This document shows positions 1 to 11,200 of a stretch of 64,000 nucleotides of DNA, in pieces. Source of the stretch: Plasmopara viticola. Taxonomy: Eukaryota > Oomycota > Peronosporomycetes > Peronosporales > Peronosporaceae. The stretch lies in the NCBI GenBank assembly GCA_001695595.3, contig MBPM02000044.1, positions 496,001 through 560,000 on the forward strand, written 5' to 3'. Position 1 is the stretch's first letter. Each line of letters starts with the position of its first letter. Under the pieces are notes generated by a model. That model was not told where the DNA came from. It made no database searches and was given only the letters and a program-made list of their open reading frames with translations. The position numbers and the translations under genes are program-made.

Positions 1-19
1 TGTACAAGCAGCTCCTTCA

Positions 20-660
20 ATGACCACAATGGGGATGCAAGCAGCTCCAACAATGACAACGATGGACAGTCAATACGATTTAGAGGACATTGGAGATGAA
101 GAAGATTCGTTGAGTGATATTGATGACTCACAGAGTACATGTGATTTGGGACTCGAGTTGAAGCTAATGATTCCAATTTCCAAAAAAATGCACGAGAAAA
201 AATAATTGATCAATATACCATTAACCCACATATTAGTAAAAGAAAATTTGATTCTAAATATTGGTACTCCAGATAAAGACGTGTATATTGGGACGGATGA
301 AAAACTATTTAATGTTAATAACAGTAAGTTAGCAAACAAAGCACTAAATGACTATGATTGGGTTGCAACGTATGATTACATATTGAATCTCATTGACATT
401 GAGACAAAAGAAACCGCCGTTCATTCGTCGCATCAATTTGGATTCAACATTGAGTCTGGAGCATACGAAGTGCTTCGCGACATTCTGATGAACAATACCT
501 TTTCAGAAGTAACTAGATTACCATTCCATATAAGAAGGGATGAAACCAACAAGGTGGCTATATTCCAGTGAATGGCGGCTTTCGAGTAAAACTAGTTGAT
601 GACGACTTGAAAGTGTTTGATGGTGATCGAGTGAAAACCAAAGAGTGGTCTCATGGGAGT
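20..660 (+). pseudogene. Unrecognised Polinton-region ORF, broken
   Basis: An acidic N-terminal segment (20-205, rich in Asp/Glu/Ser) ends at an in-frame TAA (203-205). The same frame then stays open to 571 with a hydrophobic/charged pattern typical of a folded protein. A frameshift near 565 is followed by another 30 sensible codons to about 660. I do not recognise a family. It lies at the window edge, on the strand opposite to the Polinton integrase and polymerase, where capsid or other virion genes are often found in Polintons, so a structural role is only a positional inference. AT-rich codon use matches the neighbouring Polinton genes. Confidence 0.4.
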
Positions 661-784
661 CGACAATGAAAATGTACATCAAATGTTTGAAGCATAATAA
701 CATCTCATCCAAGCAATCACCGATGTTCAAAAATCCTGATTCGAATACATATGCGAACGGTAATACCAATCCTTAACAAGTAGA

Positions 785-1530
785 TCTAAATGACAAGGTT
801 ATATCAGATGGCAATAATCAAGTGAAAGCTACAATGATAATTCTTGGTTGGCGGATGAGAAGATATTTCTTGAAGGATTAAAGATAGGAAAGAAAACATA
901 TTACTTTGGTGAATATGCATCAATCATGAGAAAGAAACAGAAGGAAATCAGTCCGTCTATTACGAGTCGTGTTGATGAAAATGCTCATTGGCTTGGAGCC
1001 CTTAACTATATTGCGGACAGGTATGGAGATCGACTTGTATCTGCGGACATTACACTCAAGTCCGTTAATCCAAAACGATTCCAAAGAGCTCTCTCATTTG
1101 ACTCCATGAGTTGTTTAGGTGTTGCAGAAGTTAAAGGACGTCAAAGCATTTTAAACACAAATTCGATAAATTTCAAGGTGCCCGTGGTTTAAGTAATGAT
1201 AATCGTCGCTTGGAAAGAGAATTAGAATTGATTCGACGAGCTTTTTAATCATTGCTAGTATAGATGATGCATTCGAGAAGTGCGATATCCGAATCTTAGG
1301 AGCAGCTCTATTAAATCAGCTGCTCATATTGATCAAGAAAGATTATTGAAATCTCTCAATAGTCTACTGCTAAAAGAAAATCTCGTGAATGGACGCCCAG
1401 AGGGCTCTAGGGGACCTTCAGTCCTTCACTCTGAAGACAAGAATGGAAACTCAAAGGGATCAGGAATAGATGCTCCGAGGGCTTCCACAAAGAATAAAGA
1501 ACCCAAGACATTTGCATTATATAGCTGATC
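785..1530 (+). pseudogene. Unrecognised Polinton-region ORF, broken into several frames
   Basis: The best segment (848-1192, about 115 codons, open a little further upstream) is a soluble-looking protein with many Lys/Arg and a DRYGDR stretch. Similar-quality coding sequence continues in another frame at about 1155-1250, with a helix rich in Glu/Arg/Leu, and in a third at 1280-1528. This suggests one gene of at least 230 codons broken by two or more indels. No motif allows a function call. It is co-oriented with the ORFs on either side and probably part of the same Polinton gene cluster. Confidence 0.35.
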
Positions 1531-1758
1531 GCTCTGACTGCGAGCCCTTCGAGTAAAAAATCAACATTTATTTAATTTTTTTGAGATTCTATTTAATGTC
1601 AGGAGATATAGATAATATAAACTCTTACGTTTCGGTCAGTTGTGATGAGCTCACGGAAGCTCAATAAAGTTCCTAAAGACATTGAAGGTAACATTTTCTG
1701 CTAGCCAAACTAAAGGAACTTCGAAGAAGTTAGCTCTTCATCCAGAAAACGCTAAGAA

Positions 1759-2147
1759 ATGGAAAAGACTGTCCAAGCTGGTAAAGGGGTATCCATTGTT
1801 TTCTCACCTGGTGAAATCGCTGCTTCATTAAATATAGACGGAGACGCTCTTACGGGGTCTGGAATGAGTGGACGGTCGCTATGGAGTTGGAATAAGGATA
1901 AAGCGTGGCCATGGCTAAAGAAAATGTTTGGCCTGTAGTTAAACCACTGGTATCTGGTGTTGTAGATCAAAGCGCTCAAGCTCTTGGAACGTATACAGGC
2001 CAGCCAGGATCGGCTAATGCTGTTCGAGGTGAAGTAAAGAATCTTACTGGTGTGGATGTTTGTAAAAAAAGATCGCCTGAGATGAAAGCTAAGACGGGTA
2101 AACTACGCTCAATGCGAAGTACTGGGGGAAGCTTCAGACTCTGAGCG
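1759..2147 (+). pseudogene. Small Polinton-region protein with amphipathic Gly/Ala/Val segment, frameshifted
   Basis: From an ATG at 1759 the frame reads about 55 codons (Gly/Ser-rich, ending in a Trp-rich WSWNKDKAWPWLKK stretch). A frameshift near 1912 moves coding to the frame that ends at 2144. The second half has PVVKPLVSGVVDQSAQALG, then a basic Lys/Arg tail with SMRSTGG. Together this is about 130 residues: an amphipathic hydrophobic block followed by a basic tail. Small basic/amphipathic virion proteins of this kind occur in adenovirus-like and Polinton-like gene sets, but I could not assign a named family. Confidence 0.4.
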
Positions 2148-2319
2148 ATCACCAGTATCTACTCGTATATGGATGGCACAAATCATTTCTTTTCATAGAG
2201 AAGTTTCCTATATTTTTTTCGATCTGATCAAACAGAACATTAGATACGTCTTCTAAGCGAAATTTGTATCGTCTATCGACAATTAAATACTTAAATTTCA
2301 TATAAGGATTAATCTGAAT
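2148..2319. other. Intergenic gap between convergent Polinton genes
   Basis: AT-rich stretch between the 3' ends of the + strand small protein and the - strand integrase. I see no gene or clear signal in it. Confidence 0.5.
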
Positions 2320-2835
2320 CTATTGCTGTTTGATGAGGTCGAATTCGTTTATTGTGTTGATCTGACTTTTAAGTTTTTGTAGCTCCTTATTCTCTTCGGA
2401 TAGTATTCTGTTTTTCTTGTGAATCACGGATAGTTCCTTCTTATACATTATTATATGAATCATATTATTTTGCTTCTCTGGTGCATTGCGTGTCTTTTTG
2501 GTGATGTATTCACACATCATGTTCATCTATATTTAGACCAATATTGTTTCTCTACTGTCGACACTCTGTTCTTATTAATCAAACAGAGGTTATTTTCTCG
2601 CTCCCAAGTGCTGGAGCTATCGTCATATTCAACCCATTTGACTAAATATTTGTGCTTACCATTCTTCAATGTATTATGATCAACAACTCCCGGATTTGAT
2701 TATTTTCAATTGGTGCATCAGTTTTCTCTGCTTTACAATTTTCAGGTCATTCGCAGATGTGTACAGTGTGTGATTATTTTTGGATTTGATTTGAATTTTT
2801 TATCCATCCATGCCTTCAATTTCATAAACGGTTTT
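2320..2835 (-). pseudogene. Polinton integrase, C-terminal part with chromodomain (separated by copia insertion)
   Basis: Read on the minus strand from 2835 downwards. First comes the end of an SH3-like integrase segment (TVYEIEG). It is followed at about 2700-2530 by a chromodomain (KHKYLVKWVEYDDSSSTWER, aromatic cage-type residues Y/W/W present). Last is a Lys/Glu/Leu-rich coiled-coil tail ending at 2320. Polinton integrases characteristically carry a C-terminal chromodomain. The upstream catalytic part resumes at 7440 on the far side of an inserted copia retrotransposon. Frame changes and a stop within the segment show that it has decayed. Confidence 0.8.
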
Positions 2836-3063
2836 TGTTGAGTTGTTGTGCGCAGGAGAAGGCAAAAAGTAAAGTGAATATATTTAGGTCCCTTGTTCTC
2901 TACCCTGTGCTACCTCTAAGCCTATTCATTTAGATCCTCTTAGAAGGTTCGTCGTGACGTCATCTAATGACGTCATCATCACACCAATACCCAATTGGTA
3001 TTTGCCATAATCCCTAGAAGCAATACGTGTCGTCACATCAACAGCGGCGTCATATTAATAACA
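2836..3063 (-). repeat. 3' LTR of the copia element
   Basis: Starts TGTTGAG and ends with CA on the plus strand. It shares with 7214-7439 a CRE-like palindromic block (cgtgacgtcatctaatgacg) and a common end (cgtcatattaata). It is the 3' LTR because the element is encoded on the minus strand and a polypurine tract lies at 3064-3075. Confidence 0.93.
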
Positions 3064-4567
3064 CTCCCACTTGCCGCTTGTGCTGTACGCGCTTGGGTCC
3101 AATACCACTATCCTGCAGCAGGTACCTGAGTCGCTTTGTGCCTAGAGACTTAGTCAGCATGTCTGCTTTTTGGTCCTCCGTTGACATGTACTTGACCACG
3201 ATTATGTCCCGTGCCACGGTCTCCCGGATGAAGTGGTGCCGAATGTCGACATGCTTGGTCCTGGCATTGTAACCAGCGTTGCTAGCAAGTCCTATTGCGC
3301 CTAGATTATCTTTCCAAACCAAAGTAGCTCCCACTTGCTGATGACCGAGATCCTTGAGAATCGCACGGACCCACAGTACTTCTTGTGTGCATAGGCTTAG
3401 AGCCATATATTCTGCCTCCACTGAGCTTAGCGCCACTGTCCGCTGGTATCTCGACTTGAATACCCTTGGTGCGCTTCCAGTCATGACCATTATTCCTGAC
3501 ACCGAACACCGAACATCAATATTACTGCCCCAGTCCGCATTTGTGTACGCTGTAGCTTGAACCTCGTTGGCGCTGACGTCGTAGGTGATCCCAAACTCCC
3601 TCGTCGTCTTGAGATAACGAAGTACGCGAATCGCGGCCTTCCAATGCTGCTGACCCGGGTTCTCCAAGAAACGCGATAGCTGCTTTACCACATACGCGAT
3701 ATCAGGACGCGCACCTGTCGTGATGTACAGCAAACATCCGATTAGGGACCTGTACGGCTTCGACTGCATTTCTGCTTTCTCAACGTCCGTCGTTGGGGAT
3801 TGCATCTTTGACAACTTTTAACCCGCTTCTGATGGGTTCATAACTGCCTTCGCGTCTTGCTGGTTGTACCTGTTCACCACATCGTCAATGTACCGTGTCT
3901 GACGGATCATGAGCGTGCTGCAGTTGCGATCATGGTCGATTTCTATTCCAAGAATAAACTTGACCTCGCCCAATTCCTTTAGTTTGAATGAGTTCTTGAG
4001 TGCAGCTTTAACATCTTCAATCTCCTTGCTCGTCTTGGCAGCGATAATCATGTCGTCCACGTACAAGCAACCATAGCCATAGTTGCCGTTCTTGCCCTCG
4101 ACGTAGACGCACTGATCTGCTCCGCTGCTCCGAAAGCCCATTTGTAGGAAGACAACATGAATCGTCTTGTACCATGCATTCGAAGCTTGCTTGAGACCGT
4201 AAATCGCCTTATCCAGCTTGCACACCATGTTTTCAGCATTGGCGATACCGTAAGGCACTTCCATGTATACCTCTTCCTTGAGATCACTGTTTAGGAATGC
4301 TGTGTCGACATCCAGTTGCTCTGTCACGTATCCCATCGTAACCACCACCGACAATACAACTCTGATAGAGTTCATGTTCGCTACCGGCGAGTATGTCTTG
4401 AAGAAGTCAGAACCAAATTTCTGCTTGAAGCCTTTGGCGACGAGTCGAGCTTTGTAGCGCACCACTTGTCCCAATACGTTGCGCCTCTTTGCAAAGACCC
4501 ATCGGTATACCGATTTGCCGTACGCTCTCCTTCTTCGGCACAAGTGTCCATGAGCTGTTCTCTTCAT
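3064..4567 (-). pseudogene. copia pol: reverse transcriptase and RNase H
   Basis: In element sense the segment 4567-3818 is a copia-type reverse transcriptase (RVT_2). It carries the catalytic YVDD in the context LYVDDMIIAAK, and upstream FLNSDLKEEVYME and YGLKQ motifs. After a single in-frame stop (about 3818-3820), the same frame continues to about 3050 with the connection and RNase H domains (RSLIGCLLY, RPDIAY, YTNADWGS and SSVEAEYMALS are visible, with the RNase H acidic residues in place). Only that nonsense codon separates the two parts, so the copy is recently inactivated or misread there. Confidence 0.93.
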
Positions 4568-6440
4568 GAGCCTTGAGCTCTGCGTTTATTGCCTTCTGCC
4601 AGGCATGAGCGTCGTCGCTATTCATCGCTTGCCGATATGTAGTTGGAGCGTCGTCCGCCTCGCCAACACTAGCAGCATAAGCTAACACAGCTTCAGCAAT
4701 TGGTCCTTCATCATCGATCCTGGCCCGCGTGGCACTTGGTGGATTGTTACTTTCTTTCACCTTATGCTCTTCATTACTTAAGCCATCTGTAAGAAGAAAG
4801 ACAGGCTCTCGCGAACGTCTTGTCCGTCCTGGCTCCGCCTGAAAAACGTTACGATCCTTACCGTAAGCTTGCGGAGTAAGCTTGCGGAGGAGGGTGGTAA
4901 GGGGCCAGATCCAAGATCTGTGGCTCCGGACTAGGAGGAAGTTGTGGCATCTGGTACAGCTCCACTTCATGCTCTGACCCAACCTCATCCATTTCCACGT
5001 CGGGAGCATGATCCTCGACACCTTACATTGGTTTTTCTGTAAGAGGCTGTCGTGTGTCCTTGTCCTGGATATGTACACCATTCTCGTCCTTGGTAACGAA
5101 GGTGATTGTCTTAACTTGTGGTGAGCCCGTAGTGTATATTCCACCCACTTCGCGCTCGTCAAGTCGAACAGATCGTACCACCTTGAGCTTGAAATTCTCC
5201 AAATCAAACACACAATACCCTTTCGCACTCTCTGCATACCCAAGAAATATACATCGAAAACTCTTGGGATCGAGCTTTGTCCTCTTGGCATCATTGACGT
5301 GGGCGAAACCTTGGGAACCAAATACTCGTAGATGCCCCAGCCCCGGCTTTTGCTTGAACGCCAATTCATACGGCGTATTCCTCGAGTTCGCCGTGTTCGT
5401 TGAGCGATTAATCAAGTATACCGCTGTACTTACTGCTTCTGCCCACCATTCAGTAGGGACCACCCCCTTGTAATGCACCATGCTTCGCGCCTTTTCCATT
5501 ATTGTGCGGTTCATTCGTTCAGCGACACCGTTCTGTTGCGGGCTGTATGACACTGTGCGTTGATGCATAACTCCATTCCTGGCACACATTCCGGCAACTT
5601 TCTTGTCTACGAACTCCGTCCCGTTGTCCGATCGCAGACACTTCAAGCGTTGTCCCCATTGGTTTTCGTAGAACGCTTTGAACTCGCTCAGCTTACTTGC
5701 CACCTCACTCTTGTTCTTCATGAAGTACGCTTCCACAAACCGCGAGAAATCATCCACAAAAGTAAGCACATATCGCGCGCCACCCTTCGAGACCGTTTTC
5801 ATTGGACCCATCACGTCCGTGTGCACGAGCTCCAGGACACGTGATGTCTTAGTTAGCGACCGTGACGGGAATGAATCAACCGTCTGCTTACCCTTGAGGC
5901 ATCCTTCACACAGCTTTTCAATGCCCTGCCTTACCGCCGGCACACCACTTGTCGCAAGCTTTGTCTTCACCATGCCGCTCTTCCCGGGATGTTCCAAGCG
6001 AGCATGCCAAAGCTCCCATCCAGTATCAATCCCTGCGTACTCCACTAATCGAGCCTCTTCTTGCTCGCAGTCCAGGATGTACGCCTTGCCGACTTTTTTG
6101 CCCTTAGCAATCGCTCGTTGCGTACTCCAAATGATACAGGAGGAGCTCTCAAACTCCACCTTCATACCACGCTCAGCTAGCTTGCCAACCGACAAAAGGC
6201 GTCTGTCGAGTCCTGGAATGTGTAGGACTTCGACCATCTTGATACGCAACCCGTCCAATCAAGTAAGCCTGACCGTACCCTTGCCAGTCACCCGAAGCTT
6301 CTTGCCGTCCGCAATGGTGACCTCTGGACCAGCGTCCAATGCCTCGTAATCGAAGAGATCACTCCGATGAGGTGTCATGTGCGAGGTAGCCCCGCTGTCG
6401 ATAAGCCAGTCATCACAGTGCTGCTCACCAGCGGCAAAAA
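4568..6440 (-). pseudogene. copia pol: protease and integrase
   Basis: The aspartic protease signature DSGATSHM is encoded near 6400-6380. After a stop near 6258 the frame continues with GAG-pre-integrase (HARLEHPGKSG, CEGCLKGKQ) and the rve integrase core. That core has Asp in HTDVMGPM, Asp in RSDNGTEF and Glu in GVAERMNRT, so the DDE triad is intact. The C-terminal integrase segment (SFRCIFLGY) runs to about 5023. The linker to the reverse transcriptase is disturbed by a 13-bp tandem duplication at 4864-4889, which shifts the frame. Confidence 0.93.
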
Positions 6441-7190
6441 AGCATCATCAACCTCGAAGCCGTTCTTCTTCCAACAATCCCGCTTCAAATGTCCGACTTG
6501 GCCACACGTAAAACACTTGCCCGTGAATCCACCTCCGTTCTTCCGCGGATCGTTCCCTTTACGGCCATTGCCTTGGCCTCCCTTGAAAAGTCCTGCACTC
6601 ACCTTGAGCGCGCGCTCCGTAGACTCTTTCTTCTCAAGTCGCTCGTACTCCTCCAGAAGCTTCTCTTTTACCTCGATCAAAGACACGTCCTTGGAGCTCA
6701 ACACAATCGACGAGAGAATTTCGTACTCCTCTGGGTGACTGCTCAGAAGAATCACTAGTTGACGAGCATGGTCAAGTGGTTTTCCCAACGTCTGCAGCCC
6801 CACGATCAGCTCATCGAAGCTGTCAAGGTGCTTCGACATCGCCACCCCATCAGCCATCTTAAATTCGTGGAGGCGACGGGTCATTGTGCATCGTCGAGCG
6901 GTTGTAGAAGTCGTGCAGCGTATTTCACGCCATGATTGCCGTCGTGGCCGTCCGAATCTTCGTATGATGCTCAATTGCCACTCCCTGGGCGATAAGCCCA
7001 AGTGCCTTCATGTCGTTGAGCACCCACGCCTCGGTCATCTCCGCCTCAGGCTTGACCACTTGCACGTGCGCTAGCAGACCCTTCCTAGCCAGCGTCATGC
7101 GCATGGCAAACTCCCAGTGGAAGCAGTTTCCACTACCCAGGAGGACTTGACTTCTTGTCGTCGGCATTGGGATGGAGGGGAGGTTTGGCG
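6375..7190 (-). pseudogene. copia gag with zinc knuckle
   Basis: Gag begins at about 7170 (MPTTRS) and reads through a UBN2/DUF4219-type capsid region (LARKGLLAHVQ, ALGLIAQG). A frameshift near 6930-6900 moves the reading frame, which then stays open to 6375. It includes LHEFKMADGVAMSKHLDSF, typical of copia gag, and a CCHC zinc knuckle (CFTCGQVGHLKRDC) near 6500. It packages the element RNA in virus-like particles. Confidence 0.9.
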
Positions 7191-7213
7191 AGAATCTTGT
7201 GCGGCTGTTAACC

Positions 7214-7439
7214 TGTTGAGTTGTTGTGCGCAGGAGAAGGCAAAAAGTAAAGTAAGTATATTTAGATCCTTTGTTCGCTACCCTGTGCTTCATCTAAGCC
7301 TATCCTTCAAGATCCTTCTAGAAGATTCGTCGTGACGTCATCTAATGACGTCATCATCACACCAGTACCCAACCGGTATTTGCCATAATCCCAGAGCAAT
7401 ACGTGTCGTCACATCAACAGCGGCGTCATATTAATAGCA
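7214..7439 (-). repeat. 5' LTR of the copia element
   Basis: 226 bp, from TGTTGAG at 7214 to TAGCA at 7439. It is closely similar to 2836-3063 with scattered substitutions and small indels. It would carry the element promoter. The Polinton integrase coding sequence resumes directly after it at 7440. Confidence 0.93.
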
Positions 7440-8225
7440 GTTATACTCCATATTGCAGATTCTTTTTGAAATGTCCTTGTTGGGAGTTGATATCGTACAT
7501 TATCGCCTATGTTGAATGAATCGATTAATTGATCGGGAACGCCACGATTGTACTTTATCTCTGATTCAATACGTGTCCTTCCATTTCATTTGGTGTTGCG
7601 TGAAATGCTTTATTCTCGGTACCATTGTAGTTGTGAACAATGTTCATGAGTAATGTCTGTGCTAGTTTTTTCGAATTTATTTTTATTAAACGTTGTTTTG
7701 GTGTTCGATTGAATCGCTCTATCTTACGCATAGAGATGTGATCACCCGCTTCATTGTTGTAGTGTTCGATACCCATCTTCTTGAAATAATTTATAAAGTA
7801 CTTACTTATAAACTTTGAACCATGGTCAGTATTTATAATTTGACTTTGTGCTCTGTCACAAAATCATATAATGCGTTCAATACAGTCGTTGCGCGCTTAT
7901 TAGACAAAACTTTTGCGTAACCAATACGGGAATTGATATTGATAACTATGAGATATAGTACTTTCTTAAAGAATGCCAAATCCATCTGCCAGCTATTGGG
8001 ACTTTTAGAAGTAATCTCAAATTGGTCAGTACTCTTGCTTTGGTCCTGATGTTGTTGAATATCTAGTTGATCTAAAAACCATTCTCGAACAATCTTATGA
8101 GTGGTATGTCTGTTTAATGGTTTAGCCTTCTGATAGAGTTTCTGGGCACTAATATATTCAATTGTAGGATCATAATACAACTTATTTAATAATTTGGCCC
8201 ATATCTACCCTATATTGGTTTAAAT
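7440..8225 (-). pseudogene. Polinton integrase, N-terminal and catalytic part (rve fold)
   Basis: Minus strand. It starts near 8200 with the Polinton-type N-terminus (LYYDPTIEYISAQKLYQKAK, then a KIVREWFLDQ helix). The rve core follows, with the first Asp in SWQMDLAFF, the second in TDHGSKF (about 7815) and Glu in RKIERFNRTPKQR (about 7720). One frameshift near 7833 and another near 7570 split it. After the core, FNIGDNVRYQLPTRTFQKE is the SH3-like segment. It is cut at 7440 by the copia 5' LTR, and the continuation is at 2835. It would catalyse Polinton insertion. Confidence 0.88.
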
Positions 8226-11200
8226 ATCTAATAAAATCGTTGAAAATCCGTCATCCAAATCCTTTCGTTTATCATAATAATAGCTACAAGCATTCTTTAA
8301 AGTCTTGTATGGGATAACCGAGTTTGTTTCCCTGTCAATACGAAAGCCAGTAATACTCCCTTTAATAGTGATTTTGGATTTGATAATGTTTTCAAATGAC
8401 TCCGGTTTTAATAACTCAGCATTTCAAGTCTTCTGAATACCTTTGGCAGATAGCTTGATTTTTGGAGTCACCATTTTATTATCTTTCTTAGACCAAACCT
8501 GATCAGGTATATAACAAATGTACTTTTTAGATGCTAGCGAGATCATTGCATTGCATCTGAACTCCTCTTTAAATACTCCAGCCTTGCGCTTATTGAACGC
8601 GGCATGCTCTTTGGTGTCTGTTCTTGGAAACCAATCAAATGTATGCTTATTAAAATGATCTATTTGTTCAGGTTAAATTAAATTTTCAAACGGATGTTCA
8701 TCTGAAAATGCGATATATGCACTATCCGTGTTCATTTCTAAATACTCAAAGTCAGAGCGGTCAATATATTTATCAACACAATCGTAGTAGAATTCAAGCA
8801 TGCGAAGCTTCGCAATCTGATAAATTGCAATACTTAGATGAATAGGATTGTTCATTTTGATACGACGTTTTAGTTTTGTCATCAGATCCATCTAGTTCAA
8901 TAAGGTCATAGAATCGATTTGATTCAATAGTGGAATCTAATTTTAATTCTTCGGAAATATACTCAACCTCTTTGGGCTCACTTTTATCCATTCCACTACA
9001 TCCAATTGCTGGATTTCCAATAAGTTTTATAATCTCTGCTTTAATCTACTTGTAATCCCAATCATTGCTTTCTTTCTGTTGCTTTTTCTCGTCTGGATCA
9101 CCTTTTCGTCGTGCATTTGAAACTCGTTTTTCAAACTCTTTGAAAGGTTGAAATCTAGCAGCCTCAATAAAAGAGGTGGTATTTGTAATAATCATCCCAT
9201 GCTTCAGATATCGCTACAATAACATCGTGTACACAAAAATTTTAGTACCAAAATAAGAACCGATTAACTTATTGCTTTTACCTTTTTTCTTCAAATCACC
9301 CAAACCCTGGTTATATTCATACATGTGTTCACCAATGATGTTTTTGTCATCTGAATCAATTTCAGCATTTTTGAAAATAGGGCACATCTCACCAAAGTAA
9401 TCTTTAAGATGATCAGGAGATTCGATATCACGTTTTTTAGAAACCAAATAATTTATCACTCTGAATATCATCAATGATTAAATCGTTTGTATCGACAGTA
9501 GTTAAGCGACCGCAGGGCATATCGTTACCTAAAGCCCAAAGATACAAAGCGTTGGCATCGTCTCCAATAACCTTCTTACAAAGCTTGTTTGCATTCCGGA
9601 TATATGTCTCATTACGCTTCGCGAATCGTTTGAAAATGATGGATGGACCTCCTGCAATGTTATTCTTCATCTTCTGGAAAACGTCTTTGTATTCCTCATC
9701 AATCTTATAAACCAATCTGACAGAATTGTATTCAATCTTTTTCATGTGTCGGAAACTAAAAATTGACATAATCTTTCGTGATACATTACACTGAATACAA
9801 GTGTTAGTGATATTACCATCAATATGACCTTCCTTGTTGTTGGTTTTGTCAGCAGAAACACTTTTTTCATTCAAAGTATATCTACACATTGAACATGAGG
9901 ATTGCTGCTTTTCAAGCTCTTTATTAAGATGTGCAAGACTCAAATTTGTTTTACGACCAGCTTCCTTGTCTTTAATACTATAGCCACAGTATCGTTGCGC
10001 TGGGAAGTAAGACGAGTTGCCTTTTTGCTTTGAAATTGATTGGATATTTTTCATAGCCAGTTGATACATTACCTTTTCTGCTAATGATGGGAGAGATACA
10101 CCATCAATTAGTATATCTAATCCAAATTGTCTGTATAATTCACGCTGAACTTCGACAGCTTCGACAAAAGGGATAACATCGAGATTATTGTACCATTCGA
10201 GGAGATCCATAATTGTCTTCACTTAATAATGATTCCAAACACATTGCATTCGCTCATATTTCGTTTTGTCCATAACCGTTTGTCTAAATTCAATGTTAAA
10301 CGCTTCAATTAGTGGTAAGTCCTTTTTGAGATAGAATATCATAGCTATCGAGATACTCAAATGGAAAGAAGCCTTAAGCAAGCTGACAAGTACATTCGTT
10401 TTAAATAGCACACTTGCAACCCCCTAAATAAGTTTTTACATATTTATCAAACGAAGTGTCAGGTGGAAGATAGTTTTTGAAGTCAAACATCTTCAACTCA
10501 TTCGTTGTGATGCACATATAGTTTGGGTTTTTGATAGCCATCTTTGGCTTGATTAGTGAAAACAATTCATTCTTGACAACGTTTAGATTATAGCGACCAG
10601 AATTGAATCCAAGTAATGGTGTTTGGTATAAGTTTTTATATAAGTCAGCAAGCTCTCTTTCTGCCAGACATTTGTTAGGGAGATAAGCAAATATTTCGTC
10701 ATTAAAATTATGATAAAACTCACCAATACTATCACAATCCTCCCCATAATCCCTTTTATCTACGAGTTGCTTAGCTATTTCTTCCTTACCTTTTGCTGTA
10801 AAAGCATCATACTTGTTCTATATTCCGTAATCAATTTTTCAAATGTATTGAAGAGATAGCGTGAAATTTTGTTCGATACTTTATTGAGGTATTCAGACAT
10901 CTACTAACAATTGCTTCAAATCTCTGTTTGCAATAAATTTTACTTGCTTAGTTAAACTGTCAAATCGATACTGAAACTAGTTTATGCCGATTAGTGTATT
11001 CAGTAGATTCTCCATGTTTCTTGGAAATCTTTTTCAGTATCGATTCAAAATCGTAGCAAATAATGTGGTCAATATAATGATCTACATCGTTAACATTGCT
11101 CTGTGTCAATAACTTTTTTTGTGTTTTGCTGAGGTTGAGAGACCTTAGGGTTTTTGGAGAAGGATTGAATTGTTTCATAACGACAATCTACATTTAGTCT

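Larger units (their letters stand above)
2836..7439 (-). mobile_element. Ty1/copia LTR retrotransposon, near-complete, nested in Polinton integrase
   Basis: Two LTRs of 228 and 226 bp (2836-3063 and 7214-7439) flank a gag-pol region read on the minus strand. In element sense the order is gag, zinc knuckle, protease, integrase, reverse transcriptase, RNase H, which is the copia order. A purine-rich tract (AAGTGGGAG) abuts the 3' LTR. Candidate 5-bp target duplications are gtttt (2831-2835) and gttat (7440-7444), with one mismatch. The insertion lies between the integrase core and chromodomain of the Polinton. A few lesions (in-frame stop near 3818, 13-bp duplication at 4864-4889, gag frameshift) make it defective, but it looks much younger than the other elements in the window. 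Confidence 0.95.

Noticed and set aside
5678..6349. Plus-strand 223-codon frame
   Set aside because: Shadow of the copia integrase on the opposite strand; Ser/Thr-rich composition is an artefact of the antisense frame.
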